64,000 nt of DNA from Actinomadura rupiterrae (GCF_024172125.1 NZ_JAMZEA010000018.1:1-64000), one strand, 5' to 3'; positions 51,882 through 59,296 are shown, counted from the stretch's first letter. Numbers and translations are program-made. Notes: generated by a model from the letters alone, not told the origin.

Positions 51882-52942
51882 CAGTACGCGGCACCGCCCG
51901 GACCCGGCGCGGGCGGCGGGAAGGCGCCACCCGGCGCCCCCGCGGCCTGGCCGGCCTGCATCGACGCCACGTACCGCGGCCACTCGTCCACCCAGTTGCG
52001 GCCGAGCTCGTCGATGAACGAGCCGGGCGGCGGGGTGACGCCGTGCGCCGCGCACCACGCGCCGGGCGCGTGCTGGCCGCGCCGGACCAGCCCGTTGCTC
52101 GGCATCTGCTGCGGCGGGATCGGCGGCAGCTTGCCGGAGTCGAGGCCCATCTTGGCCTCGGCCTCCAGCTCGGAGGCGTCCTTCTCCTCCGACATGCCGA
52201 TCGGGCCGACCTTGCTGGCGTTGAGGAACTGCCGGACGACCGGCTCCTCGCTGGACAGCAGCATCTCGCGCGGGCCGAACATGGCCAGGTGCCGCTGGTA
52301 CAGCAGGCCGATGTTGTCCGGCACGGTGCGCGCGGTGTTGATGTCGTGGGTGACGATCAGGAACGTGCAGTCGAGCTGCGCGTTCAGGTCGATGAACACC
52401 TGGTTCAGGAAGGCCGTGCGGACCGGGTCGAGGCCGGAGTCGGGCTCGTCCACCAGCAGGATCTCCGGGTCGAGCACCAGCGCGCGGGCGAGGCCGGCGC
52501 GCTTCTTCATACCGCCGGAGATCTCGCCGGGCAGCTTGCCCTCGGCGCCCATCAGGCCGACCAGGTCCATCTTCTCCAGCACGATCCGCTTGACCTCGGC
52601 CTCGGTCTTGCGGGTGTGCTCGCGGAGCGGGAAGGCGATGTTGTCGAAGAGGTTCATCGACCCGAACAGCGCGCCGTCCTGGAACAGCACGCCGAACAGC
52701 TTGCGGGTCTCGTAGAGCTGGTGCTCCGGGAGGTAGGGCAGGTCGCGGTCGCCGATGTAGATGTGGCCGCGGTCGGGCTTCAGCAGACCGACCAGCGACT
52801 TCAGGAAGACCGACTTGCCCGTGCCGGAGGGGCCCAGCAGGACGGAGATCTCTCCTGCGGGGATGCTCAGCGACACGTCCTGCCAGATGACCTGGCGGCC
52901 GAAGGACTTGGTCAGCCCCTCGACTCTGATTTCGACGCCCAC
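51881..52942 (-). CDS. mceG: Mce ABC transporter ATPase (MceG/Mkl type)
   Basis: The 353-residue ATPase has Walker A (LGPSGTGKSVFLKSLVG), a Q-loop (FQDGALFGSMNLFDNIAFPL), the signature GEISGGMKKRAGLARALVL, Walker B (EILLVDEPDSGLDP) and the H-loop (LIVTHDINTARTV). The core ends near residue 240. A C-terminal extension of about 110 residues follows, partly Pro/Gly-rich, as in Mkl proteins. It starts with GTG, with AAAGGTG upstream. It is the first gene of the Mce operon. Confidence 0.95.
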   Translation of the reverse strand: MGVEIRVEGLTKSFGRQVIWQDVSLSIPAGEISVLLGPSGTGKSVFLKSLVGLLKPDRGHIYIGDRDLPYLPEHQLYETRKLFGVLFQDGALFGSMNLFDNIAFPLREHTRKTEAEVKRIVLEKMDLVGLMGAEGKLPGEISGGMKKRAGLARALVLDPEILLVDEPDSGLDPVRTAFLNQVFIDLNAQLDCTFLIVTHDINTARTVPDNIGLLYQRHLAMFGPREMLLSSEEPVVRQFLNASKVGPIGMSEEKDASELEAEAKMGLDSGKLPPIPPQQMPSNGLVRRGQHAPGAWCAAHGVTPPPGSFIDELGRNWVDEWPRYVASMQAGQAAGAPGGAFPPPAPGPGGAAY

Positions 52943-53144
52943 TCGTCACCTTTCGTCCAGGCCGGGGGAATCCGAACCAATGAGCGAGTAGCACTCAGGC
53001 GGGGTGCGGTCCCGCGCCGCCGCGCCGCGGACGGGATCGCCTTGCTGTTGTCGTTGTGTTGTCCGCCGGCGCTGCCCGAGGTCTCGGCCGACGCGCCGGT
53101 CGCCGCCGTGACATCCGCCGTGACGTCAGGTGCCGGGCCGGTTA

Positions 53145-53158
53145 CTACCGTCCGGTAG
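53145..53158. promoter_or_regulatory. second palindrome in the Mce leader
   Basis: CTACCGTCCGGTAG is a 14-bp palindrome with a 2-base centre. The motif ACTACCGT occurs again 29 bases away at 53173-53180. It lies downstream of the candidate promoter and might be an accessory operator. Confidence 0.35.
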
Positions 53159-53234
53159 CTGTGGCGGGTGCCACTACCGTAGCGGTCCGCGCGCGAAATG
53201 GAAGAGGCGCGAGCCCGCTGGGGCGACAAAAACC

Positions 53235-53266
53235 GACGTCGTAAGACAATCGTTACTTACGTCGTC
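53235..53266. promoter_or_regulatory. candidate operator for the Mce operon
   Basis: GACGTCGTAAG (53235-53245) and CTTACGTCGTC (53256-53266) are 11-base arms with 10 of 11 matching positions and a 10-base spacer, 32 bases in all. The dyad begins 4 bases after the -10 hexamer and would cover the transcription start, as expected for a repressor site. Confidence 0.55.
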
Positions 53267-53270
53267 CGTG

Positions 53271-53300
53271 AGACTAGTGGTCCGAGAACCAGCACTTCAA
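53271..53300 (-). promoter_or_regulatory. promoter for the Mce operon
   Basis: On the minus strand TTGAAG (53295-53300) and TAGTCT (53271-53276) are 18 bases apart. The inferred start lies inside the dyad at 53235-53266. Confidence 0.55.
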
Positions 53301-53546
53301 GGCGGGTGTCGGCGGAACGTCCGAGACCGGCCGAGGCTCCCGGGATTCCCTTTGACGCCCGAGACGCTACGCGCCGTGGGAGAACGGGCACAACCGGCGT
53401 GCTCACTTGTGGATAACTTCCGGCTCCCCTCAAGCGCACATCGCGCACGCACGAGCCGGATCCCCGTCACGCTCCGTGCGCACGCCTCCGGGAGCTCTCC
53501 TAGGAGCGGTTCGGTGGCCGTCCGGGATGGGTGCGTCACCGTCCGG

Positions 53547-53614
53547 AACCGTCCGGGTGTCCAGAACCGTCCGGGGACGTCCGGAACCGACCGGGGACGG
53601 CCGGGGACGGCCGG
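53547..53614. repeat. 18-20-bp tandem array
   Basis: Three and a half copies of a unit starting AACCGTCCGGGGACGTCCGG lie just downstream of the rplL terminator: 53547-53564, 53565-53584, 53585-53604 and a partial one. Confidence 0.65.
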
Positions 53615-53661
53615 AAAAGCGGCGAGGCGGCCGCCCCACCGGAGTGGGACGACCGCCTCGC
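53615..53661 (-). terminator. terminator after rplL
   Basis: An 18-bp stem with two G-U wobbles (53622-53639 with 53644-53661) and a 4-base loop is followed on the minus strand by CTTTTCC. It lies 38 bases past the rplL stop. Confidence 0.85.
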
Positions 53662-53698
53662 GCGGAGAGACTCTGAGTGCAGAGCGCTCTGGAGGGTC

Positions 53699-54088
53699 CT
53701 ACTTGACCGTGACCGTGGCGCCGGCCTTCTCCAGGGCCTCCTTGGCCTTCTCGGCGGTCTCCTTGTTGACCTTCTCCAGCAGCGGCTTCGGCGCGCCGTC
53801 GACCAGGTCCTTGGCCTCCTTGAGGCCGAGCGAGGTCAGGCCGCGCACCTCCTTGATGACCTGGATCTTCTTGTCGCCGGCGGCCTCGAGGATGACGTCG
53901 AACTCGTCCTGCTCGGCGGCCTCCTCGCCACCGCCGGTGCCACCCTGCTGGGGGGCGACGGCGATCGCGGCCGGGGCGGCGGCCTTGACGTCGAAGGTCT
54001 CCTCGAAGAGCTTCACGAAGTCGGAGAGCTCGAGAAGGGTCATTTCCTTGAACGCGTCGAGCAGCTCGTCGGTGCTGAGCTTCGCCAT
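53699..54088 (-). CDS. rplL: 50S ribosomal protein L7/L12
   Basis: L12 forms the mobile stalk that recruits translation GTPases. The 129-residue protein starts MAKLSTDELLDAFKEMTLLE and has an Ala-rich hinge (about 35-55) and the C-terminal domain FDVILEAAGDKKIQVIKEVR, LGLKEAKDLVDGAPKPLLEK. Shine-Dalgarno GGAGGAAA is strong. It follows rplJ by 69 bases. Confidence 0.98.
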   Translation of the reverse strand: MAKLSTDELLDAFKEMTLLELSDFVKLFEETFDVKAAAPAAIAVAPQQGGTGGGEEAAEQDEFDVILEAAGDKKIQVIKEVRGLTSLGLKEAKDLVDGAPKPLLEKVNKETAEKAKEALEKAGATVTVK

Positions 54089-54157
54089 GATGTTTCCTCC
54101 GCTATGGCTTGGTACGTGTGGTCAGTGATGACCGCGGGTCTCAGTCCGGACGGACCG

Positions 54158-54760
54158 TTACTCGGCGGGCGCCTCGTCGGCGGCGGACTCGGCCGGAGCC
54201 TCGTCCGCGGCCGGAGCGGCCGGAGCCTCGGCCGTCTCGCCGGCCTCCTCGCGCTTGGCGCGCAGCGCCTCCGCGAGCTGGGCGGCCTTGGTCGGCAGCG
54301 CGTTGAACAGGGCCGCGGCGTTGGCCATGGACGCCTGCATCGCGCCGGCGAGCTTGGCGAGGAGAACCTCGCGGGACTCCAGGTCCGCGAGCTTGGTGAT
54401 CTCCGCGGCGTCCATCGACTTGCCGTCGATGAAGCCACCCTTGATCACCAGCAGCGGGTTCGCCTTGGCGAAGTCGCGCAGGCCCTTGGCGGCCTCGACC
54501 ACGTCGCCCTGCACGAACGCGATGGCGGACGGGCCCTCAAGAAGGTTCTTGAAAGCGTCGTCCACACCCGCGCCGTCAGCGGCGATCTTGGTCAGCGTGT
54601 TCTTCACCACGGCGAACTTCGCGTTCTCGCCGAGGTTGGTGCGCAGCTCCTTGAGCTGGGCGACCGTGAGCCCGCGGTACTCGGTCAGCACGGCGCCGTT
54701 CGAGCTCTCGAAATCGTTCTTGAGCTCGGCGATCGCCGTGGCCTTTTCGGCCTTAGCCAT
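54158..54760 (-). CDS. rplJ: 50S ribosomal protein L10
   Basis: L10 anchors L12 dimers and, in many bacteria, represses its own mRNA by binding the leader. The 200-residue protein starts MAKAEKATAIAELKNDFESS and has AVLTEYRGLTVAQLKELRTN and KNTLTKIAADGAGVDDAFKN. A 30-residue acidic Ala/Pro/Glu tail closes it. A very strong AAGGAGG precedes the ATG at 54760. A longer frame upstream is in the leader. Confidence 0.98.
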   Translation of the reverse strand: MAKAEKATAIAELKNDFESSNGAVLTEYRGLTVAQLKELRTNLGENAKFAVVKNTLTKIAADGAGVDDAFKNLLEGPSAIAFVQGDVVEAAKGLRDFAKANPLLVIKGGFIDGKSMDAAEITKLADLESREVLLAKLAGAMQASMANAAALFNALPTKAAQLAEALRAKREEAGETAEAPAAPAADEAPAESAADEAPAE

Positions 54761-54800
54761 GGGCCTCCTTCCGATTACCTTGGGTGGGAAGCCGCCGGGG

Positions 54801-54841
54801 CGAAGAAAACAGAAACGCCCCGGCGCAGGCGCACGGGGCGT
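54801..54841 (-). terminator. candidate attenuator in the rplJ leader
   Basis: On the minus strand ACGCCCCG (54834-54841) pairs with CGGGGCGT (54815-54822), followed by a T-rich run (TTCTGTTTTCTTCG). That is an intrinsic terminator about 40 bases before rplJ. The second arm can instead pair, over 10 bases, with 54793-54802, which lies just after the T-run. The two folds exclude each other. Confidence 0.5.
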
Positions 54842-54985
54842 CAGGCACGACCACGGGAAGGCCATGCGGGAAGCTCTCGTCTCACCTACGCGGGCCGCTC
54901 GTCCCCCGACGGATCGGGTTCGGAGTCCTTCGGCCGTCCGCTGTGCGGACACAGGGACGGCGACCGGCGGTCTTCGGCAGTGCAC

Positions 54986-55015
54986 AGGTTACGCGCCGGA
55001 GACCGCCGATGCCAA
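54986..55015 (-). promoter_or_regulatory. promoter for rplJ-rplL
   Basis: TTGGCA (55010-55015) and TAACCT (54986-54991) are 18 bases apart on the minus strand. The -10 is identical to that of the rpsL promoter. The inferred start leaves a leader of about 218 bases. Confidence 0.72.
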
Positions 55016-55059
55016 ATCGCGCTGGCGGGCGAGGCCGCGGCAGGGCGGCCGAGGCTCGG

Positions 55060-55932
55060 TCAGTCGCCGGGGGCGCCGTGGGTGAGCAGGCTCGGCATCT
55101 TGCCGACCTGGGCCGCGGGCGGCGCGCTGACCTGCACCGGGAGGTTCCAGCCCGTGTAGGTCACCGTCGTGTTCATCTTGCTGGACGCGTCGTCCGGCGT
55201 CTTCATGACGATCTTCGCCGGGAGCTGCTTGCCGTCCACCCACAGGTCGAACGCCAGCGACTGGACGCCGAGCTTCTGGAAGCTCTGCTGCCGCTGCTGC
55301 CGCTGGGCCTCGGGGAGCTTGGCCAGCATCTCCTGCACCGAGACCGTGCCCTGGTAGTGCGTGGTCTGGACGCCGTTCAGCGTCTCCTTGCCGACCTCGT
55401 GCACGTCCTTGGACGCGGTGAGCTGCTTGACCTGCTCGGTCGGGTCGGCCTGCTTCTGCTGCTGGAGGAGCTTGTCGAAGTTCTGCCCGACCGCGCCGCC
55501 CAGGTCCGTGGTGGACAGCCTCACCCACGGCTTGCCGTGCGTCAGCTGGGCGAACATCGGCGACTTCATGTAGATCGTGTGGCCGAGCAGGACCATCTCC
55601 ATGCCGTCGGCCTGGCCCGCCATGGACTTGCCGCCCATGTTCATCGAGTCGATGGTGATCCGGTAGGCGGGCTCCGGCCGGAGCTTCGCCTCCATCCGCA
55701 TGTGCATCGTGACCGGGTCGGACACGCCCGGCGCGGTGACCTCGGTCTGGATCTCGCCCTTCACGGACTGGACCTGCGAGGTCTTGGCGGACGTGTCGCG
55801 CACCGCGGCCGCCGCGAGCACGACCGCCTTGGCGCCGCCCGCCTTGTCGTCCCCTCCCGAGCCGAGGCAGCCGGTCAGTGAGAGGACCAGGCCCGCCGCG
55901 ACGGCGGTCCCGGTGGCGAGACGACGTTTCAT
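55060..55932 (-). CDS. LppX/LprG-like lipoprotein, copy 2
   Basis: The 290-residue protein has a lipoprotein signal (LVLSLTGCLG, lipidated Cys near residue 22) and then a mostly beta domain. Landmarks are HGKPWVRLSTTDLGG, VGKETLNGVQTTHYQGTVSV and FDLWVDGKQLPAKIVMKTPD. The fold pattern matches LppX/LprAFG-type lipid-binding lipoproteins. The gene just upstream is a clear paralogue with the same landmarks. It lies between rplA and rplJ, close to the Mce locus. The ligand is unknown. Confidence 0.85.
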   Translation of the reverse strand: MKRRLATGTAVAAGLVLSLTGCLGSGGDDKAGGAKAVVLAAAAVRDTSAKTSQVQSVKGEIQTEVTAPGVSDPVTMHMRMEAKLRPEPAYRITIDSMNMGGKSMAGQADGMEMVLLGHTIYMKSPMFAQLTHGKPWVRLSTTDLGGAVGQNFDKLLQQQKQADPTEQVKQLTASKDVHEVGKETLNGVQTTHYQGTVSVQEMLAKLPEAQRQQRQQSFQKLGVQSLAFDLWVDGKQLPAKIVMKTPDDASSKMNTTVTYTGWNLPVQVSAPPAAQVGKMPSLLTHGAPGD

Positions 55933-56087
55933 GACAAAGGCTCCCTTTCGGTGATCTCCACGGACCGTGGGTCCGGCACTATACGGGAGATCACCGACGG
56001 GAGCCTCATCCGAACCGGCCGTGCCCGGGGCTCCGGACGCGCGGTCCGGGGCCGTCCGGGCGCCCGGTGGAGCCGGGGCCGGTCGGG

Positions 56088-56178
56088 GTTCGTTCCGGGA
56101 TTCGTCCGGTGTTCGTTCCGGGATTCGTCCGGGGTTCGTTCCGGAGTTCGTCCGGGGTTCGTTCCGGTTCGTCCGGGT
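56088..56178. repeat. 23-bp tandem array
   Basis: Four copies of GTTCGTTCCGGGATTCGTCC + GGT lie at 56088-56110, 56111-56133, 56134-56156 and 56157-56178. The unit is itself two similar halves of about 11.5 bp. The array begins 3 bases past the upstream lipoprotein stop codon on the minus strand. Confidence 0.8.
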
Positions 56179-56181
56179 GGG

Positions 56182-57045
56182 TCAGTTCTTGTTGCCGAAC
56201 AGGCCCTGCAGCGAGAAGTCGCCGACCTGGTCGGACGGCGGCGGGCTGACCTTGAAGGACTTGCCGTAGTCGCGGTAGAGCACGGTCACGGTCCCGGTGT
56301 CGCCGTTGGCGCCGGCGCCCTTGGTGACCATCTTGCGCGGGAGGTTGTCGGAGTCGACCCACAGGTCGAAGTTCAGCTTCTTGTCGGAGTTGGCGGCCTT
56401 GTCCAGCCACTTCTGCGCGTCGGCGCGCTGCTGCGCGTTCAGCTGCTGCAGCGCCTCCTTGACGGTCACGGTGCCCTGGTAGTGCGTGGTCTGGGTGCCG
56501 TCCACCGACTCGGTGCCGACCTTGTGCACGTCCTTCGACGCGGTGAACATCTTGGTCTGCTCGGCCGGGTCGACCTGCTGGATCTGGTTGATGATGCCCT
56601 TGACGTCCATGCCGGACTGCTGCTGGACCTGCGCCACGCTGATCTTCACCCACGGCTTGCCGCCGCCGACGAACTGGCTGAACTGCTGGGGCACCTTGGC
56701 GTACAGGGTGTCCCCGGTGAAGATCGCCTGCCCGCTCAGCCCGCCCAGGCTCTGCCCGCCCTTGGACACGTTGTCGAGCGTCGCGTTGAACTGGAGCGTC
56801 GGACGCAGCCGGAACTGCCCGGTCGCGTGCACGGACCCGCCCTTGGCGGAGTCGGTGGCGGTCAGGTCGGCCTTGAAGGTGTCGGCCTTCCCGGTCTTCT
56901 CGGACGCCTTGACCACGGCGTCGGCCGCGGTGAGCTTGATGTCACCCGTGGTGCCGCCTTTCGAGCCCGTCCCGCCACATCCGGACAGGAGAAGGACGGC
57001 ACCGACGGAGGTCACGCCGGCGGCCACGGCGATTCGGCGCTTCAT
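56182..57045 (-). CDS. LppX/LprG-like lipoprotein, copy 1
   Basis: The 287-residue protein has a lipoprotein signal (VGAVLLLSGCGG, lipidated Cys near residue 23) and a beta-rich domain with GGKPWVKISVAQVQQQSGMD, VGTESVDGTQTTHYQGTVTV and FDLWVDSDNLPRKMVTKGAG. These landmarks line up with the downstream paralogue, so the pair probably arose by duplication. The start at 57045 gives the signal peptide; an ATG at 57069 is less likely. Confidence 0.87.
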   Translation of the reverse strand: MKRRIAVAAGVTSVGAVLLLSGCGGTGSKGGTTGDIKLTAADAVVKASEKTGKADTFKADLTATDSAKGGSVHATGQFRLRPTLQFNATLDNVSKGGQSLGGLSGQAIFTGDTLYAKVPQQFSQFVGGGKPWVKISVAQVQQQSGMDVKGIINQIQQVDPAEQTKMFTASKDVHKVGTESVDGTQTTHYQGTVTVKEALQQLNAQQRADAQKWLDKAANSDKKLNFDLWVDSDNLPRKMVTKGAGANGDTGTVTVLYRDYGKSFKVSPPPSDQVGDFSLQGLFGNKN

Positions 57046-57215
57046 GGAAAGGTGCCTCCTGGATCTCACTGCTGACTGGGTCTCTGCTGATGACCTTCAG
57101 TCTGCGCGGGCGGGCCGCGCTCCACATCCCCCGGTGGTACGAAGCACGGCCCCCCGGCTACGACCACGGACGTACCCCACTTGGCCATCTTGTGCGGATT
57201 ATGTGCGGACGTCCT

Positions 57216-57263
57216 GCACGAAAACGCGAAATGGGCGCCCCCGGAATCCGGGAACGCCCACTT
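57216..57263 (-). terminator. terminator after rplA
   Basis: A 16-bp stem (57229-57244 with 57248-57263) with G-U wobbles and a 3-base loop is followed on the minus strand by a T-rich ATTTCGCGTTTTCG. It ends rplK-rplA transcripts. Confidence 0.85.
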
Positions 57264-57267
57264 CATA

Positions 57268-57414
57268 CGGCTCGTCCGCCTTGTCGGGCGGACGAACCGA
57301 CGGCTCGACCGTCCTCAAGGACGGGTTCACCGATGGCTCGTCCGCCCGCAGAAGGCGGGTCGGCCGGTGGCTCGTCCGCCCTCAGAGAGCGGGCCTGCCG
57401 GTGGCTCGGCCGCG
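57268..57414. repeat. 34-bp tandem array of hairpins
   Basis: Units lie at 57268-57300 (33 bp), 57301-57334, 57335-57368 and 57369-57402 (34 bp each), with a partial fifth. Each starts GGCTCGTCCGCC or close to it and contains a short inverted repeat such as GTCCGCC...GGCGG. It fills the space between rplA and its terminator, so it is transcribed. Confidence 0.8.
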
Positions 57415-58137
57415 TCAGGCGGCGGAGTCCTCCAGCTCGGCGGCGAGGTTGCGGACCGCGTTCGGGTCCACCGGGATGGACGGGCCCATCGAGGTGGTGA
57501 ACGAGGCCTTCTTCACGTACCGGCCCTTGGCCGCGGACGGCTTGAGACGCATGATCTCGTCGATCGCGGCGGCGTAGTTCTCCACCAGCTGGCGCTCGGA
57601 GAACGAGGCCTTGCCGATGATGAAGTGCAGGTTCGCGTGCCGGTCGACACGGAACTCGATCTTGCCGCCCTTGATGTCGGTGACGGCCTTGGCCACGTCC
57701 ATGGTGACGGTGCCGGTCTTCGGGTTCGGCATCAGGCCGCGCGGACCGAGCACCCGGCCCAGGCGCCCGACCTTGCCCATCTGGTCCGGGGTCGCCACGA
57801 CCGCGTCGAAGTCCAGGAAGCCGCCCTGGATCCGCTCGATCAGGTCGTCCGAGCCGACGATGTCGGCGCCGGCCTCGCGGGCCTCGTCCGCCTTAGCGCC
57901 ACCGGCGAAGACCAGCACGCGGGCGGTCTTGCCGGTGCCGTGCGGCAGGTTGACGGTGCCGCGGACCATCTGGTCGGCCTTGCGCGGGTCCACGCCGAGG
58001 CGCAGCGCGACCTCGACGGTCGCGTCGAACTTGGTGGCCGCGGTCTCCTTGGCCAGCTGCACGGCGGCGGCCGGGGAGTACAGGCGGTCCTTGTCGATCT
58101 TCTCCTGCGCGGAGCGGTAAGCCTTGCTGCGCTTCAT
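57415..58137 (-). CDS. rplA: 50S ribosomal protein L1
   Basis: L1 forms the E-site stalk and can repress its own operon. The 240-residue protein starts MKRSKAYRSAQEKIDKDRLY and has the domain I/II boundary VNLPHGTGKTARVLVFAGG, GRLGRVLGPRGLMPNPKTGT and the C-terminal FTTSMGPSIPVDPN. AGGGAGG lies before the ATG. Confidence 0.98.
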   Translation of the reverse strand: MKRSKAYRSAQEKIDKDRLYSPAAAVQLAKETAATKFDATVEVALRLGVDPRKADQMVRGTVNLPHGTGKTARVLVFAGGAKADEAREAGADIVGSDDLIERIQGGFLDFDAVVATPDQMGKVGRLGRVLGPRGLMPNPKTGTVTMDVAKAVTDIKGGKIEFRVDRHANLHFIIGKASFSERQLVENYAAAIDEIMRLKPSAAKGRYVKKASFTTSMGPSIPVDPNAVRNLAAELEDSAA

Positions 58138-58294
58138 GGTTCCCTCCCTGGGGACTCGTGGTACGGGCCGCGCAGCGACCCTGCCACTGACTTCGGTGCC
58201 GTCCGCGCGCGGCGGGCGGTCGCCCACCCGGGCGCGCACGGACGGTCGGCTCGATGACGAGCCTGGGCGCCCGCGCGAGGCGGGCGCCGGGGTA

Positions 58295-58723
58295 CTACTC
58301 GACCTCGATGCCCATGGAGCGGGCGGTGCCGGCGACGATCTTCTCGGCGGCGTCCAGGTCGTTGGCGTTCAGGTCGGGCATCTTGGTGGTGGCGATCTCG
58401 CGGATCTGGTCGCGGGTCACCTTGCCGACCTTGGTCTTGTGCGGCTCGCCCGAGCCCTTCTCGATGCCCGCGGCCTTCAGGATCAGCTGCGCGGCCGGCG
58501 GGGTCTTGGTGACGAAGGTGAACGAGCGGTCCTCGTAGATCGTGATCTCGACCGGGATCACGTTGCCGCGCTGGGCCTCCGTGGCAGCGTTGTACTGCTT
58601 GCAGAAGTCCATGATGTTCACGCCGTGCGGACCGAGCGCGGTACCGACCGGCGGCGCCGGGGTCGCCTGACCGGCCTGCAGCTGGACCTTCACGACGGCG
58701 GCAATCTTCTTCTTGGGGGGCAT
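58295..58723 (-). CDS. rplK: 50S ribosomal protein L11
   Basis: L11 binds the GTPase-associated rRNA and is the target region for thiopeptides. The 142-residue protein has LQAGQATPAPPVGTALGPHG, VNIMDFCKQYNA and KKGSGEPHKTKVGKVT-type residues near IEKGSGEPHKTKVGKVTRDQ. Proline residues in the thiopeptide-contact loop (ATPAPPVG) are normal. AAGGAGG precedes the ATG at 58723. Confidence 0.98.
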   Translation of the reverse strand: MPPKKKIAAVVKVQLQAGQATPAPPVGTALGPHGVNIMDFCKQYNAATEAQRGNVIPVEITIYEDRSFTFVTKTPPAAQLILKAAGIEKGSGEPHKTKVGKVTRDQIREIATTKMPDLNANDLDAAEKIVAGTARSMGIEVE

Positions 58724-58961
58724 GTGCCCTCCTTCGTCCCGTTTCGCGGTGGCTTCGACTCCCGTGGGCACGGGCAACACGGCGGCCGGGACTTAGCCCG
58801 CCGTGTAGAAGCCGGGAAGAGCGGCTCCGCCGACCCTGCGAACGCGGGGCGGGCGGCGCGGGAGTCCTGCGACCCGTCCGCGCCCTCCGGAGCCTTCCCC
58901 GCCGGAGCGGGGCCAGCCAGCAAGTCTAGGCGATCCGCCGGAGCACCTCGTCCAACGCCCG

Positions 58962-59151
58962 CGGAAACCCTCGTCCCGGGCCACGGAAACCCTCGCCCCG
59001 GACCCGCCGAAACGCTCGTCCCGCGGGCACGGAACACCGGGGGCACGGACCCTCGCCCCAGGAACGCCGAAACCCTAGTCCTGAGCACGAGGCAGCTCTC
59101 GGTCTAGGCCACGGAGACCTTCGTCCTGGTGCCGTCGAAACCTCCCGTCGG
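58962..59151. repeat. degenerate 23-bp tandem array
   Basis: About eight imperfect units start CGGAAACCCTCGTCCCGGGC or close to it: 58962-58983, 58984-59006, 59007-59029, 59046-59066, 59067-59089 and 59112-59134, with shorter or worn copies between. Confidence 0.65.
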
Positions 59152-59203
59152 CTCGTCCAGGCAGCGCGGGCCTCGGCCGGGTAGGCCGGGACCGGGTGGC
59201 GGG

Positions 59204-59280
59204 GACGCAGGCGGGATGCGGACGCGGGCGGGTTGCGGACGCGGGCGGGTTGCGGACGCGGGCGGGTTGCGGACGCGGGG
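59204..59280. repeat. 17-bp tandem array
   Basis: Three identical copies of GACGCGGGCGGGTTGCG (59221-59237, 59238-59254, 59255-59271) are flanked by a changed copy (59204-59220) and a half copy. Identical neighbours suggest recent copy-number change. Confidence 0.85.
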
Positions 59281-59296
59281 GGACGGTCCGGGCTGG

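Larger units (their letters stand above)
52943..53698 (-). other. regulatory spacer between rplL and the Mce operon
   Basis: This 756-base spacer holds, in transcription order, the rplL terminator, a 20-bp tandem array (53547-53614), a promoter (53271-53300), a large dyad (53235-53266), a second palindrome (53145-53158) and a leader of about 320 bases. A small open frame inside (52912-53229) has no Shine-Dalgarno or homology and is not called. Confidence 0.6.
57046..57414 (-). other. spacer between rplA and the lipoprotein pair
   Basis: This 369-base spacer holds a 34-bp tandem array just after rplA, a strong terminator, and then about 150 bases where the lipoprotein promoter should lie. No promoter could be defined. 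Confidence 0.5.

Noticed and set aside
52912..53229. A 105-residue open frame in the Mce leader
   Set aside because: No homology signal, no Shine-Dalgarno, and it overlaps the mceG start.
57268..57414. The 34-bp repeat array as a CRISPR array
   Set aside because: Units are directly adjacent with no unique spacers, and there are no cas genes in the window.
58924..58950. TTGGAC...TAGACT as an rplK promoter
   Set aside because: The spacer is 21 bases, too long for a housekeeping promoter.
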